Shown in pieces: positions 25,242-33,960 of a stretch of 64,000 nucleotides of DNA. The notes under the pieces were generated by a model. It did not search any database. It was not told the origin of the DNA and was given only the letters and a program-made list of their open reading frames with translations. This DNA is from Caldilineae bacterium (GTDB lineage Bacteria > Chloroflexota > Anaerolineae > JAAEKA01), in assembly GCA_020634555.1 (NCBI GenBank), contig JACKBK010000001.1, positions 62,001 to 126,000 on the forward strand. Direction: 5' to 3'. Each line of letters opens with the position of its first letter. The first letter of the stretch is position 1. Both the position numbers and the translations under genes were made by a program.

Positions 25242-25270
25242 CTGACGGGGAAAACCACAACTGATAGAAT
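25242..25270 (+). promoter_or_regulatory. Promoter of the second regulator gene
   Basis: CTGACG (25242-25247), 17 bases, TAGAAT (25265-25270) with an extended TGA before it. Moderate match only. Confidence 0.35.
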
Positions 25271-25344
25271 GGGGGTGTTGACATGTGTCGCTGACATGAA
25301 GCGACGGCTTGTTCCGTTGATGGCACATGGTCCAAGAGTCTTCG

Positions 25345-25995
25345 ATGATCAATGTACTGCTTGCCAACGGCAACGGCCTTCAAGGAAACGGTCTGGTCAC
25401 CAGATTGAACGCTGAACCCGATATTCGGGTGATCGGCGAGATCGGGCTGGATCGGCGCGGAATTGAGGAGTTCACGCAGTCGAGTCCCGACGTTGTAGTG
25501 ATTCGTTCTGTTGGTTCCGTGGTCAGCGGCATCGAATCGACGTTACGCCTGCGCACGATTCTGCCCAGCATCAAGGTGGTCATCACGTCGCCCATCACCA
25601 GTCCCGGGCATCTGATGCTTGCGCTGGAAGCTGGTGTCCAGGGCTACGTCGCTGGCAATGCAGGCCAACAGGCACTCATCGGCGCGATCCGGGCGGTAGC
25701 TGCTGGCGCCAACTATCTGAGCAAGGATGCCGCTGACATGCTGGTGGCTGACTATTTCCATCGACAGCGGAATCTCCAGATGAAGGATCCGTTTAAGCGT
25801 TTGAGCAAACGCGAGTGGGAAGTGCTGAAGATGTTGGTGGAGGGCGAATCGGCATCAAATATCGCTGAAATACTGGCACTGTCCCCCAAGACAGTAGATA
25901 CCTATCGCCGGCGGTTGATGCGCAAGTTAGGTGTAACCAACGTTCCGGCGCTGGTCAAGCTGGCGCTGCAACACGGGTTGACATCAGTGACATAG
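25345..25995 (+). CDS. Atypical NarL-family regulator with degenerate receiver
   Basis: 216 residues, the same length as the preceding regulator and alignable without gaps, so the two are probably duplicates. Its LuxR-type DNA-binding domain is intact (LSKREWEVLKMLVEGESASNIAEILALSPKTVDTYRRRLMRKL). The receiver has lost the residues for phosphorylation: Asp8/Asp9 are Asn8/Gly9, phosphoacceptor Asp54 is Arg54 (VVIRSVG), and Lys104 is Gly104. It is therefore expected to act without phosphorylation. I used ATG 25345 because it matches the paralogue; ATG 25327 is the alternative. It precedes the two large secreted proteins. Confidence 0.9.
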   Translation: MINVLLANGNGLQGNGLVTRLNAEPDIRVIGEIGLDRRGIEEFTQSSPDVVVIRSVGSVVSGIESTLRLRTILPSIKVVITSPITSPGHLMLALEAGVQGYVAGNAGQQALIGAIRAVAAGANYLSKDAADMLVADYFHRQRNLQMKDPFKRLSKREWEVLKMLVEGESASNIAEILALSPKTVDTYRRRLMRKLGVTNVPALVKLALQHGLTSVT

Positions 25996-26086
25996 GTCTT
26001 AGCTTACAGTCGTGCGGTCTTGTCTCAGAAGAGACTGGCCACTCTATTGGTTAATCACTGTTCAAGAAAACCTAAGGAGAAACAGT

Positions 26087-27475
26087 ATGTTCAAAAGTTC
26101 ACTCAGCCCACTTTCCCTGGCAAGGGTAGTGATGGCGATCATGTTGGTTATGGCCATCTTTGCAACTGCCGCCTACGCTGAACCTGCGGCTCCAACATCC
26201 GGAGAAGCCTCTGTCCCGGAGCAATGTGCCAATGGTGGCAACGGTGAAAGCCCCTATTGTATTGGATCGAGCCCTATCGGCTGGATCAATGCCAACGTGA
26301 ATAGCGGCAAGGGCAACTACGCCGAGGATCAATTCGTTCCGGCTCGACTTTTCATAGACGGACTTGTCAGCGGCTACCGCTACTGCTTTGGCTTTGGCTA
26401 TGATATCTCGCAGGATAATCCTGGCCGGCCAGCTGTCGATTACGTTGGTCAGTATAATTTTACGCTCCCCAATGCAAATCCCGCAGCCTACACCGTCCAT
26501 GATCCTTCTCCCGTCGCAGGTGTCGTGCCCGCGCCGGACTCGTCCTGGCCAATACCGGTTGACCCGGGTCTGAGCACACAGCGCGTAGGTACCATAGACG
26601 GCAATTCTTTCACCGGACCAGACCCTGTACCCGGTAACTTGTACATGTGGGGAGGCACAATCACGTCGGTGGGATTCGACGACGGCGAGCCGTATTCCAA
26701 CCCCAACTCGTTGAGTGGCGCTACCGGTATTCCTTATGACTCTGGCGCTGTCGGCGAGCAACAATCCACCGAATTCTGCTTCACAGCCAGCAGCACTGAG
26801 GCGGTACTGGCTGTGGGCTTACACCTATCAAAGCTGTCGTATTGGAATGCGCCGGCGTATCCGTCGGGTTCGCCGTTCCATATCTCCAACGGCACGCGCG
26901 GTGGCAAGTATTCTCACGGGAGAACCAGCGAGACCGATTTATACTGCCTCGACTGTGACGGTGGCGCAGGGACACATGTGAACATTGGGCGCAAGGAAGC
27001 ACAGTTGTCGGTGGATGCAGTCACTGTTCCAGCCGCCGTCACCCTGGCTGACTTCTCGGCCACATGCAGCGGATCAACTCCGGTGATCACCTGGGAAACG
27101 GTCAGCGAGCTGACCAACCAGGGCTTCAACCTCTACCGCGGCGTGGATTCGGCCAACCCGGACACACAGCTCAACTCGACGCTGATCCCGTCACAGGGAC
27201 CAGGTAGTGCCCAGGGTTTCATGTACACCTGGACTGACACCACCGCCCAGCCGGAGACCGAATACTTCTACTGGCTGGAGGACGTGGACTTCAACGGCGG
27301 TACCAACATGCATGGGCCGATCTCGGTCATGTGCTCGGCGCCGACCGCAGTCACCTTGAGTGATCTGAATGCGGACAGCCCGACAGTATCTACGCTCAGC
27401 GGTTGGATGATTGCGCTGGCGCTTGCTGCTCTGCTGGTGGGCCTCATTGCTGTGCGACGAATGCGAACGAACTAG
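26087..27475 (+). CDS. Secreted surface protein with C-terminal membrane anchor
   Basis: 462 residues. A signal peptide (about 1-31, ending ATAAYA) leads into a Gly/Asn/Pro-rich domain of unknown fold. At about 330-430 comes a domain typical of Chloroflexota surface proteins (VTLADFSATCSGSTPVITW, ETVSELTNQGFNLYRG), followed by a hydrophobic segment and the basic tail RRMRTN. That layout looks like a sorting or anchor signal. The next large gene has the same C-terminal layout. RBS TAAGGAG six bases before ATG 26087. A strong terminator follows at 27549. Function unknown; probably outside the cell, anchored to the membrane. Confidence 0.85.
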   Translation: MFKSSLSPLSLARVVMAIMLVMAIFATAAYAEPAAPTSGEASVPEQCANGGNGESPYCIGSSPIGWINANVNSGKGNYAEDQFVPARLFIDGLVSGYRYCFGFGYDISQDNPGRPAVDYVGQYNFTLPNANPAAYTVHDPSPVAGVVPAPDSSWPIPVDPGLSTQRVGTIDGNSFTGPDPVPGNLYMWGGTITSVGFDDGEPYSNPNSLSGATGIPYDSGAVGEQQSTEFCFTASSTEAVLAVGLHLSKLSYWNAPAYPSGSPFHISNGTRGGKYSHGRTSETDLYCLDCDGGAGTHVNIGRKEAQLSVDAVTVPAAVTLADFSATCSGSTPVITWETVSELTNQGFNLYRGVDSANPDTQLNSTLIPSQGPGSAQGFMYTWTDTTAQPETEYFYWLEDVDFNGGTNMHGPISVMCSAPTAVTLSDLNADSPTVSTLSGWMIALALAALLVGLIAVRRMRTN

Positions 27476-27917
27476 CAGGTCGCACTCGTCACAATGTGCA
27501 AAGCGGTAAGTTGTTCCTGAACCGCTTTCACTACGGTTTGTTCCTCCCAATCGCCGGATCCGACGGATCCGGCGATTGTTTTATCGGCGGCGAGTGATAA
27601 AAAATGGCATTATAGATGCTGCAATATTTGACTTATAGAAGTACGTAACTCTTGACAGATGGAGTCCAGTTTTCCCGGCAGACAAGGGGAAGTAGGGAGG
27701 TTATACTTGATACAGAAAGTACATAGTTCCGAATCTGGGTTGGGTAGGCTTTCTACGCGGTCTCTGGTAGCAGGGCCGTCAACATGATTTCTCTGCACCG
27801 GGGGTTCTGGATTTGAGCCATACCGCCCTGACTATTCGGCACTTACTGTCGGTTGGATCATTTTAGAGCGGAGGTTGCCCATATAGTTCGTGCCTGAAAC
27901 ACGAGAAGGAGGGTTCC
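27476..27917. other. Intergenic region between the two surface protein genes
   Basis: Holds the terminator and then about 330 bases of lower G+C content with no gene. A TATACT at 27702-27707 with CAGACA 17 bases upstream is a weak promoter candidate for the next gene, leaving a leader of about 200 bases. No repeat is seen. Confidence 0.5.
27549..27584 (+). terminator. Rho-independent terminator after the first surface protein gene
   Basis: Perfect 13-bp stem AATCGCCGGATCC (27549-27561 with 27566-27578 around a 4-base loop) followed by GTTTTAT. Confidence 0.9.
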
Positions 27918-29198
27918 ATGTCCATGAAGAGACTGGGTTCACGGCGAGCCGCAAGGCTGGCAACCATATTGGCCTCGACTTTGATACTCGTACTTGCACT
28001 TGCCGGTGTCGCAATCGCCTTGACGGCCGGCAATGTCGATGGTGTCTGGGGCGATCCCCCAGGTACCAATCCCCAGGAGTTCCGCTGGTGCTATGCACCC
28101 GACATCACCGACGGTCCAGCAGGCGACCCGACAAGCTGCAGCACATCCAGCGCGGGTATTCAAAACGAACCAACCAGCACACTCACCGATGAAAACCAGG
28201 TTCGCTACGGAGACCCGGCGGTTGGTTTCGGCAGCGCAAACCGCAGCGGATTTGGCTTCAATGGCAACAACGATGTTGGCTCGATTCCCGCTGATACGCC
28301 GTTCTTTCTGGGGCGCTTCACTCACTACAACCGGCCTATTTACGCATCTCCTATCCTGACAGACATCAGCCTGGATGTGACCGTGTCAGGACTTTTATGC
28401 GACGACGACAGCGTGCCGACAGAAGGCTCTACCCAGACTTTCACCTACGACATCACGCTGGACGAAACCAACAACAATCCCAACAACTGGCCGAACAACA
28501 CCTGTCCCTACGGTATGACCGTGCCGTATAACAACCCCTATGGCGGCTGTGATGACCGGGTAACCATCAGCCAGGTACCAGACACAGAGTTCACCTGTCC
28601 CGAGGGTGTGCGCACGGTGCAAATTCTCGGCTTTATCCCCGGCGACGACTGCGAGCTTGCCTATACTCCTCCGACCTCTTCCGCCTTTGTGACTGCCGAA
28701 AGCTCGCAGAACGAAGCTTGCCTCTGGGCACGCATCTCCGATCCCACGAACCCGCTGGCGATCACGCTAGCCTCCTTCGAAGCCACCGGTCTGGCTGACC
28801 GGATTGTGGTTTCCTGGGAGACGGTCAGTGAGTTGCAGAATGCAGGCTTCAACTTGTATCGCAGCCAGAACTCCTACGAAGTAGGGGAACGTATCAACAC
28901 AGAGTTGATTCCTTCGCAGGCGCCCGGCAGCGCACAGGGAGCCGCTTACCTGGTTGAGGATCTCGATGTAACTCCCGGTCAGACCTATTGGTACACCCTG
29001 GAAGACGTCGAGTTCAGCGGTTCGACGGCATTGCATGGCCCCGTCTCGGCGAAGGTATTGGCGCCGACGGCGGTCACGCTCAATGACCTCAGCGCGGATA
29101 GCCCGGCCACCTCCGCGATCAGCGGTTGGATGGTTTTGCTGGCTGTGGGTGTAATGCTGGCCGGCTTTGTTGCCTTCCGGCGGATGCGCACCAACTGA
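27918..29198 (+). CDS. Secreted surface protein, paralogous C-terminus, choice-of-anchor-like domain
   Basis: 426 residues. Signal peptide about 1-35, then a domain with FFLGRFTHYNRPIYASPIL, a pattern I associate with the choice-of-anchor K type of bacterial surface domains, and several Cys/Asn-rich loops. From about residue 285 it parallels the previous protein: ITLASFEATGLADRIVVSW, ETVSELQNAGFNLYRSQ, then GWMVLLAVGVMLAGFVAF and the identical tail RRMRTN. RBS AAGGAGG before ATG 27918. A terminator follows at 29228. Function unknown; probable membrane-anchored outer-surface protein. Confidence 0.85.
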   Translation: MSMKRLGSRRAARLATILASTLILVLALAGVAIALTAGNVDGVWGDPPGTNPQEFRWCYAPDITDGPAGDPTSCSTSSAGIQNEPTSTLTDENQVRYGDPAVGFGSANRSGFGFNGNNDVGSIPADTPFFLGRFTHYNRPIYASPILTDISLDVTVSGLLCDDDSVPTEGSTQTFTYDITLDETNNNPNNWPNNTCPYGMTVPYNNPYGGCDDRVTISQVPDTEFTCPEGVRTVQILGFIPGDDCELAYTPPTSSAFVTAESSQNEACLWARISDPTNPLAITLASFEATGLADRIVVSWETVSELQNAGFNLYRSQNSYEVGERINTELIPSQAPGSAQGAAYLVEDLDVTPGQTYWYTLEDVEFSGSTALHGPVSAKVLAPTAVTLNDLSADSPATSAISGWMVLLAVGVMLAGFVAFRRMRTN

Positions 29199-29227
29199 CC
29201 CTCGGACCAACAAACAGACCAATCGAG

Positions 29228-29262
29228 CGCCGGACTCTGCGGAGTCCGGCGTTTCTTGTTTC
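29228..29262 (+). terminator. Rho-independent terminator after the second surface protein gene
   Basis: Stem CGCCGGACTC (29228-29237) pairs with GAGTCCGGCG (29242-29251), followed by TTTCTTGTTT. Confidence 0.9.
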
Positions 29263-29289
29263 CCCTTTTGGTAATTTTCGCAACTAAAT

Positions 29290-29318
29290 TTGACAAAACT
29301 ATTGTGCATGTATATACT
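29290..29318 (+). promoter_or_regulatory. Promoter of the suf cluster
   Basis: TTGACA (29290-29295), 17 bases, TATACT (29313-29318): close to the sigma70 consensus. If the SufR-like product represses its own operon, the operator should overlap this site; I see no clear palindrome to call. Confidence 0.75.
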
Positions 29319-29364
29319 AAGTGGCGTTGGTCTGAACGACGATTTACTGAAAGAGCAATCGGCA

Positions 29365-30048
29365 ATGGCGACTCTGGGCATTCAAAACAATTCGACCCCC
29401 GCGGGACAGATTCTCGAATATCTCCTACGCAACACAACCGCCAGCATCAAAGATCTGGAAGACGCGCTGGGTGTGACCGCGACTGCGGTGCGCCAGCAGT
29501 TGGCCAGCCTGTTGGCTGAGGGGTTGATCATAATGACCAGAGAACGCCGGGGAGTCGGCCGGCCGCGCAACGTCTATACACTCACTAACCGGTCGCAGAG
29601 CCTGTTCGCCTGCTACTCTGACGAGCTGGCGCTGGATCTGATCCACGAGTTGCTGGAGACCGAGGGCACGGCCAAGCTGCGCTACCTGCTCAGCCGCGTC
29701 GGCGACAAGTTGGCCGGGCAATACAGCCGCCAGATCAAAAGTGAGGCGGTGGGCGACCGGATCATCGAGTTGTCAGTTCTGCTGGACCGACGCGGCATCC
29801 GCGCCGATGTCGAGAACGCCGACGGGGTTATCATCCTGCACGAATACAACTGCCCGTACCACGACCTTTCCTCCGTCCACCGCGATGTATGTGAGATGGA
29901 GCGCGAGACCTTTTCCCAGGTCCTGGGAGCGGACGTGACGCTGGGCAACTGCATCCACGACGGCCACAACAGTTGCCAGTTTGTGGTTGGGACAACTTCC
30001 GCCACTGGCGACGTTCGTCGCACAGCCAGCTACCAACTTACCAAGTAA
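29365..30048 (+). CDS. sufR: SufR-like iron-sulfur transcriptional regulator
   Basis: A 227-residue protein with an N-terminal winged helix (ILEYLLRNTTASIKDLEDALGVTATAVRQQL) and the wing RRGVGRPRNVY, then a sensor domain with four cysteines in the SufR pattern: NCPYH, DVCEM, GNCIHDG and NSCQF. In cyanobacteria and actinobacteria SufR holds an Fe-S cluster and represses the suf operon when clusters are sufficient. I chose ATG 29365, because upstream in-frame codons fall on the promoter. sufC follows after 48 bases. Repression of sufCBD is inferred from position and family. Confidence 0.9.
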   Translation: MATLGIQNNSTPAGQILEYLLRNTTASIKDLEDALGVTATAVRQQLASLLAEGLIIMTRERRGVGRPRNVYTLTNRSQSLFACYSDELALDLIHELLETEGTAKLRYLLSRVGDKLAGQYSRQIKSEAVGDRIIELSVLLDRRGIRADVENADGVIILHEYNCPYHDLSSVHRDVCEMERETFSQVLGADVTLGNCIHDGHNSCQFVVGTTSATGDVRRTASYQLTK

Positions 30049-30073
30049 CCAAGCTACCGAGCTACCAGAAAAA
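30026..30073. repeat. Low-complexity TACCAA repeat in the sufR-sufC spacer
   Basis: Seven or so degenerate TACCAACT/TACCAAGT/TACCGAGC units run from the end of sufR into the spacer. Similar-looking but different repeats occupy the next three spacers of the cluster. Confidence 0.6.
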
Positions 30074-30096
30074 ACATCTCAAGGAGAACTATTTTT

Positions 30097-30924
30097 ATGA
30101 CCAGCGAGCTAGTCATTCAGAACCTTCACGTCACCGTCAACGATGGTGAGAAGGAAGTGTTGAAGGGCGTCAATCTCACCATCCGCCAGGACGAGATCCA
30201 CGCCTTGATGGGCCCCAACGGCTCTGGCAAGAGCACATTGGCCTATGCAATCATGGGCCACCCGCACTACACCGTTACCGAGGGCGATATTTTGCTGGAC
30301 GGCGAGAGCGTCCTGGAGATGGAACCCAACGAGCGGGCGCGCAAGGGGCTGTTCCTGGCGTTCCAGTACCCGGTTGCCGTGCCAGGCGTCAGCATGGCTA
30401 ACTTTCTGCGAACGGCAGTCAGCAACGTGCGCGGCTACACTGACCAGCAGCCGACATCCGAGGATGGACGGCCGGGCGTCATCGGCTCCAACCTGATGCC
30501 GATGCGCGATTTTCGCCGCGAGCTGCTGGACAAGATGGACGAGTACCACGTAGACCGCGACTTTGCCAAGCGCTACCTGAACGAAGGGTTCAGCGGCGGC
30601 GAGAAGAAGCGGGTCGAGATCTTGCAGATGGCCATGCTTCAGCCCAAGATCGCCATCATGGATGAGACGGACAGCGGGTTGGACATCGACGCGCTCCGTG
30701 TTGTCTCGGACGGTGTCAACAAGCTGGCCGGGACCGGCTTGGGTATCCTGCTTATCACCCACTACCAGCGCATTCTGGAGTACGTGAAGCCAGACTATGT
30801 CCACGTCTTCTACAACGGCCGCATCGTGAGGAGCGGCGGCGCCGAGGTGGCGCATGAGCTGGAAGCGCGGGGCTACCAGTCGGTGCGCGAGGAGTTCGGC
30901 GAGCCGGAACTGGTTACGGCATAA
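30097..30924 (+). CDS. sufC: Fe-S cluster assembly ATPase SufC
   Basis: A 275-residue ABC-type ATPase, slightly longer than the usual 250 because of an inserted loop around RGYTDQQPTSEDGRPG. Walker A GPNGSGKST, signature FSGGEKKR and Walker B IAIMDETDSGLD with the SufC-specific DSGLDIDAL are complete. It forms the SufBC2D scaffold complex in the cytoplasm with the two following gene products. RBS AAGGAG seven to ten bases before the ATG. Confidence 0.97.
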   Translation: MTSELVIQNLHVTVNDGEKEVLKGVNLTIRQDEIHALMGPNGSGKSTLAYAIMGHPHYTVTEGDILLDGESVLEMEPNERARKGLFLAFQYPVAVPGVSMANFLRTAVSNVRGYTDQQPTSEDGRPGVIGSNLMPMRDFRRELLDKMDEYHVDRDFAKRYLNEGFSGGEKKRVEILQMAMLQPKIAIMDETDSGLDIDALRVVSDGVNKLAGTGLGILLITHYQRILEYVKPDYVHVFYNGRIVRSGGAEVAHELEARGYQSVREEFGEPELVTA

Positions 30925-30929
30925 ATACT

Positions 30930-31058
30930 GTTTGGTATGTAGTAAGGTGGTAGATTGGCAAGTTTGTAAATTGGTCAATCGCCGATTATCAGGAAGACTT
31001 GCTTCACCTGAAATCTCACCAGTCTACCAATTCACCAAGCCACCAATCTACCCATTTG
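30930..31058. repeat. Palindromic low-complexity spacer, sufC-sufB
   Basis: The left arm near 30945-30976 (GGTAGATTGGCAAG...AAATTGG) pairs with the right arm 31025-31055 (CCAATTCACCAAGCCACCAA). It forms an imperfect hairpin within the mRNA of the operon. Confidence 0.7.
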
Positions 31059-31067
31059 GAGGACCCA

Positions 31068-32483
31068 ATGGCAACAACAAGTGACCGCGAAGCGCTGGCT
31101 GGCGTAAAAGACGAATACCGCTATGGCTTCAGCATGCCGGAAGAGTACGTCTTCAAGTCGCGCAAGGGACTCGATCACGAGATCGTCGACCAGATTTCAG
31201 ACCTGAAGAACGAGCCGGACTGGATGCGGGAATTCCGCCACCGTTCGCTGGACATCTTCCTTTCGAAGCCAATGCCGACCTGGGGCGCTGACCTGAGCGA
31301 GATCCAGTTCGACGACATCTATTATTACCTCAAACCGACCGAGAAGGCCGGCACGACCTGGGATGACATGCCGGATAGCATGAGAAACACCTTCGAGCGA
31401 CTGGGCATCCCCGAAGCCGAGCGCAACTTTCTGGCAGGTGTGGGCGCGCAGTACGAGTCCGAGGTGGTCTACCACTCGCTGCAAGAGCAGTGGACCAAGC
31501 TGGGCGTCATCTTCCTGGACACCGACAGCGGCCTGCGCGAACACGAAGACATCTTCCGCGAGTATTTCGGCACGATCATTCCCCCGTCAGACAACAAGTT
31601 CGCCGCATTGAACTCGGCCGTCTGGTCGGGCGGCAGCTTCGTCTATGTGCCGGCTGGCGTGACGGTGAACATCCCGCTGCAAGCTTACTTCCGCATCAAC
31701 GCCCAGAACATGGGCCAGTTCGAGCGGACGCTGATCATCGTCGAAGAGGGCGCCAACGTCCACTATGTCGAAGGCTGCACCGCGCCGATCTACGCCAGCG
31801 ACTCGCTGCACAGCGCCGTCGTTGAGATCATCGTCAAGAAGAACGGCCGCTGTCGCTACTCGACCATCCAGAACTGGTCCAGCAACGTCTACAACCTGGT
31901 GACTAAACGCGCCACTGCGGCCGAAGGCGCCACCATGGAGTGGGTTGACGCCAACCTGGGATCCAAGGTGACGATGAAGTACCCGGCGGTCTACATGATG
32001 GGGCCGCGAGCGCACGGCGAGATCCTGTCCATCGCCTTCGCCGGCGAGGGACAAACGCTGGATGCGGGCGGCAAGGTCGTGCATGGCGCGCCCGACACCT
32101 CCTCCAAGATCATCTCCAAGTCGATCAGCAAGAACGGCGGGCGAGCCAGCTATCGCGGCCTGCTGAAGGTCGCCAAGGGCGCCACCGGCTCCAAGTCGAC
32201 GGTGGTCTGCGACGCGCTGCTGCTGGATGACCGCAGCCGCTCCGACACCTACCCGTACATCGAGATCGACGAGCAGGATGTGCAGGTCGGCCACGAGGCC
32301 AGCGTCAGCAAGGTCAACGAAGAGCAGATCTTCTATCTGATGAGCCGCGGCCTGGATGAAGAAGCAGCGGCCACCATGATTGTCAGCGGCTTTATCGAGC
32401 CGATGGTCAAGGAACTGCCCATGGAATACGCGGTCGAGATGAACCGTCTGATCCAGCTTCAAATGGAGGGCAGCATTGGGTAA
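31068..32483 (+). CDS. sufB: Fe-S cluster assembly scaffold SufB
   Basis: A 471-residue SufB, the normal length. YRYGFSMPEEYVFKSRKGLD opens the protein; the beta-helix core contains FVYVPAGVTVNIPLQAYFRIN, VEGCTAPIYASDSLHSAVVE and the conserved SKSISKNGGRASYRG and EASVSKVNEEQIFYLMSRGL. SufB is the main scaffold on which clusters form. ATG 31068 is preceded by TTGGAGGACCCA; the frame open to 30999 is spacer repeat. The next gene is SufD after a 144-base spacer. Confidence 0.97.
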   Translation: MATTSDREALAGVKDEYRYGFSMPEEYVFKSRKGLDHEIVDQISDLKNEPDWMREFRHRSLDIFLSKPMPTWGADLSEIQFDDIYYYLKPTEKAGTTWDDMPDSMRNTFERLGIPEAERNFLAGVGAQYESEVVYHSLQEQWTKLGVIFLDTDSGLREHEDIFREYFGTIIPPSDNKFAALNSAVWSGGSFVYVPAGVTVNIPLQAYFRINAQNMGQFERTLIIVEEGANVHYVEGCTAPIYASDSLHSAVVEIIVKKNGRCRYSTIQNWSSNVYNLVTKRATAAEGATMEWVDANLGSKVTMKYPAVYMMGPRAHGEILSIAFAGEGQTLDAGGKVVHGAPDTSSKIISKSISKNGGRASYRGLLKVAKGATGSKSTVVCDALLLDDRSRSDTYPYIEIDEQDVQVGHEASVSKVNEEQIFYLMSRGLDEEAAATMIVSGFIEPMVKELPMEYAVEMNRLIQLQMEGSIG

Positions 32484-32486
32484 GGG

Positions 32487-32605
32487 AAACAAGTAGACAA
32501 GGAAACTGGTAAACAACTAGACAAGTAGGCTGGAAAGCCGGGATACAACGGAACCAGAAGCAACTTGTATACCCTTGTCTACCTGTTTACCTGTCTACTT
32601 CCTCT
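32487..32605. repeat. Palindromic low-complexity spacer, sufB-sufD
   Basis: Left arm units AACAAGTAGACAAGG, AACTGGTAAACAACTAGAC pair with right arm units TTGTCTACCTG, TTTACCTGTCTAC. Same position and architecture as the neighbouring spacers but a different repeat unit. Confidence 0.7.
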
Positions 32606-32627
32606 CCTGCCCATTTGAGAGACAGAT

Positions 32628-33959
32628 ATGACTACACAAGTATTGACAAAAAGCGAAATTGGTTTGAACGGCGATGCCGTGGCGACGCTGTCGCAACAAA
32701 AACAGGAACCGACCTGGTTCACAGATCTGCGCCATCGTGCCTGGCGGTTCTTTGAGGAGATTCCGTGGCCGACTGGCAACGAAGAGGAGTGGCGGCGCAC
32801 ACGCCTGACCGGGCTGGACATCGCCGACTACAAACTAGCCAGCGGGACTCCAGAAGCAAGCAGCGATGCCGCCGACCTGGTCCCCTACTTGCGTGACGAA
32901 CTTGACTCGATCAATGCTGCCGCCGCGTTGGTAACTGAGGACGGCACGGTGCGCTATCGCGGGGTTGACGCCGGTCTCGCGGCCAAAGGCGTGATCTTCA
33001 CGGATCTCGACACCGCTATTCGCCAGCACCCGGAGCTGATTCAGACCTACTTCATGACCAATAATGTCGCGGTTGACGCCAACAAGTTCACCGCGCTGCA
33101 CGCCGCGTTTGTTACCGGCGGCGCGGTGCTTTACGTGCCGCGCAACGTGCAGGTTGAGTTGCCGTTCCACGGCGTGACCGCGGTCAGCGGCGGCGTGGCG
33201 GACTTTGCCCACACGTTGATCATCGCCGAGGAGAACAGCCAGGTTACCTACGTGGACGACCTGATCAGCCAGGACAGCAACGCAACCTTCCACAGCGGCG
33301 TGGTGGAGATCTTCGCCGGCCCCGGCGCTGTTGTGCGCTACATGCACGGCCAGGACTGGAACACCAACACCTGGCACTTCAGCACCCAACAGGCGCAGAT
33401 GCTGCGCGACGCCCAGCTTACCTGGATTCTCAGCTCCTGGGGCAGTCGGCTGAGCAAGATCAACCTGGAGATGCAATTGCTGGAGCGCGGCGGCCACGGC
33501 GAACTGTTGGGCCTCTACTTCCCCAGCGGCCGCCAGCACATCGATCATCACACCATGCAAAACCACTTCGCCGACAATTGCACCAGCGACCTGCTCTTCA
33601 AGGGCGCGCTGCGCGACCGGGCGAGATCGGTCTATTCCGGCAGCATCAAGGTCTGGCCAGCAGCGCAGAAGACTGACGCCTATCAGAAGAACAACAATCT
33701 GGTGCTGGATCGGCGTGCGCGCGCCGATAGCATACCTGGGTTGGAGATCGAAGCCGACGACGTGCGCTGCACCCATGGCGCCACCGTCAGCAAGATCGAG
33801 CCCGAGTACCTGTTCTACCTCATGGCGCGCAGCCTGACCAAGTTCCAGGCCGAGCAGATGATTGTCACCGGCTTCTTCGAGGAAGTGCTCAACCGCGTCC
33901 CGGTCGAAGGCGTGCGCAACAAACTTGAACAGGTGATCGCTCGTAAGATCCACATGTAG
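32628..33959 (+). CDS. sufD: Fe-S cluster assembly protein SufD
   Basis: A 443-residue member of the SufB/SufD family, shorter than SufB and with the SufD-type N-terminal helical part (FTDLRHRAWRFFEEIPWPTGNEEEWRRT). The beta-helix core and CTHGATVSKIEPEYLFYLMARSL match SufD. It pairs with SufB in the scaffold. RBS GAGAGACAG before ATG 32628. Confidence 0.95.
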   Translation: MTTQVLTKSEIGLNGDAVATLSQQKQEPTWFTDLRHRAWRFFEEIPWPTGNEEEWRRTRLTGLDIADYKLASGTPEASSDAADLVPYLRDELDSINAAAALVTEDGTVRYRGVDAGLAAKGVIFTDLDTAIRQHPELIQTYFMTNNVAVDANKFTALHAAFVTGGAVLYVPRNVQVELPFHGVTAVSGGVADFAHTLIIAEENSQVTYVDDLISQDSNATFHSGVVEIFAGPGAVVRYMHGQDWNTNTWHFSTQQAQMLRDAQLTWILSSWGSRLSKINLEMQLLERGGHGELLGLYFPSGRQHIDHHTMQNHFADNCTSDLLFKGALRDRARSVYSGSIKVWPAAQKTDAYQKNNNLVLDRRARADSIPGLEIEADDVRCTHGATVSKIEPEYLFYLMARSLTKFQAEQMIVTGFFEEVLNRVPVEGVRNKLEQVIARKIHM

Positions 33960-33960
33960 A

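Noticed and set aside
29290..29364. Earlier start for sufR at 29290
   Set aside because: That codon is the -35 box of a near-consensus promoter, so the frame upstream of 29365 is not transcribed from it.
32835..33953. A 372-codon minus-strand frame across sufD
   Set aside because: Antisense shadow of a well-supported SufD gene.
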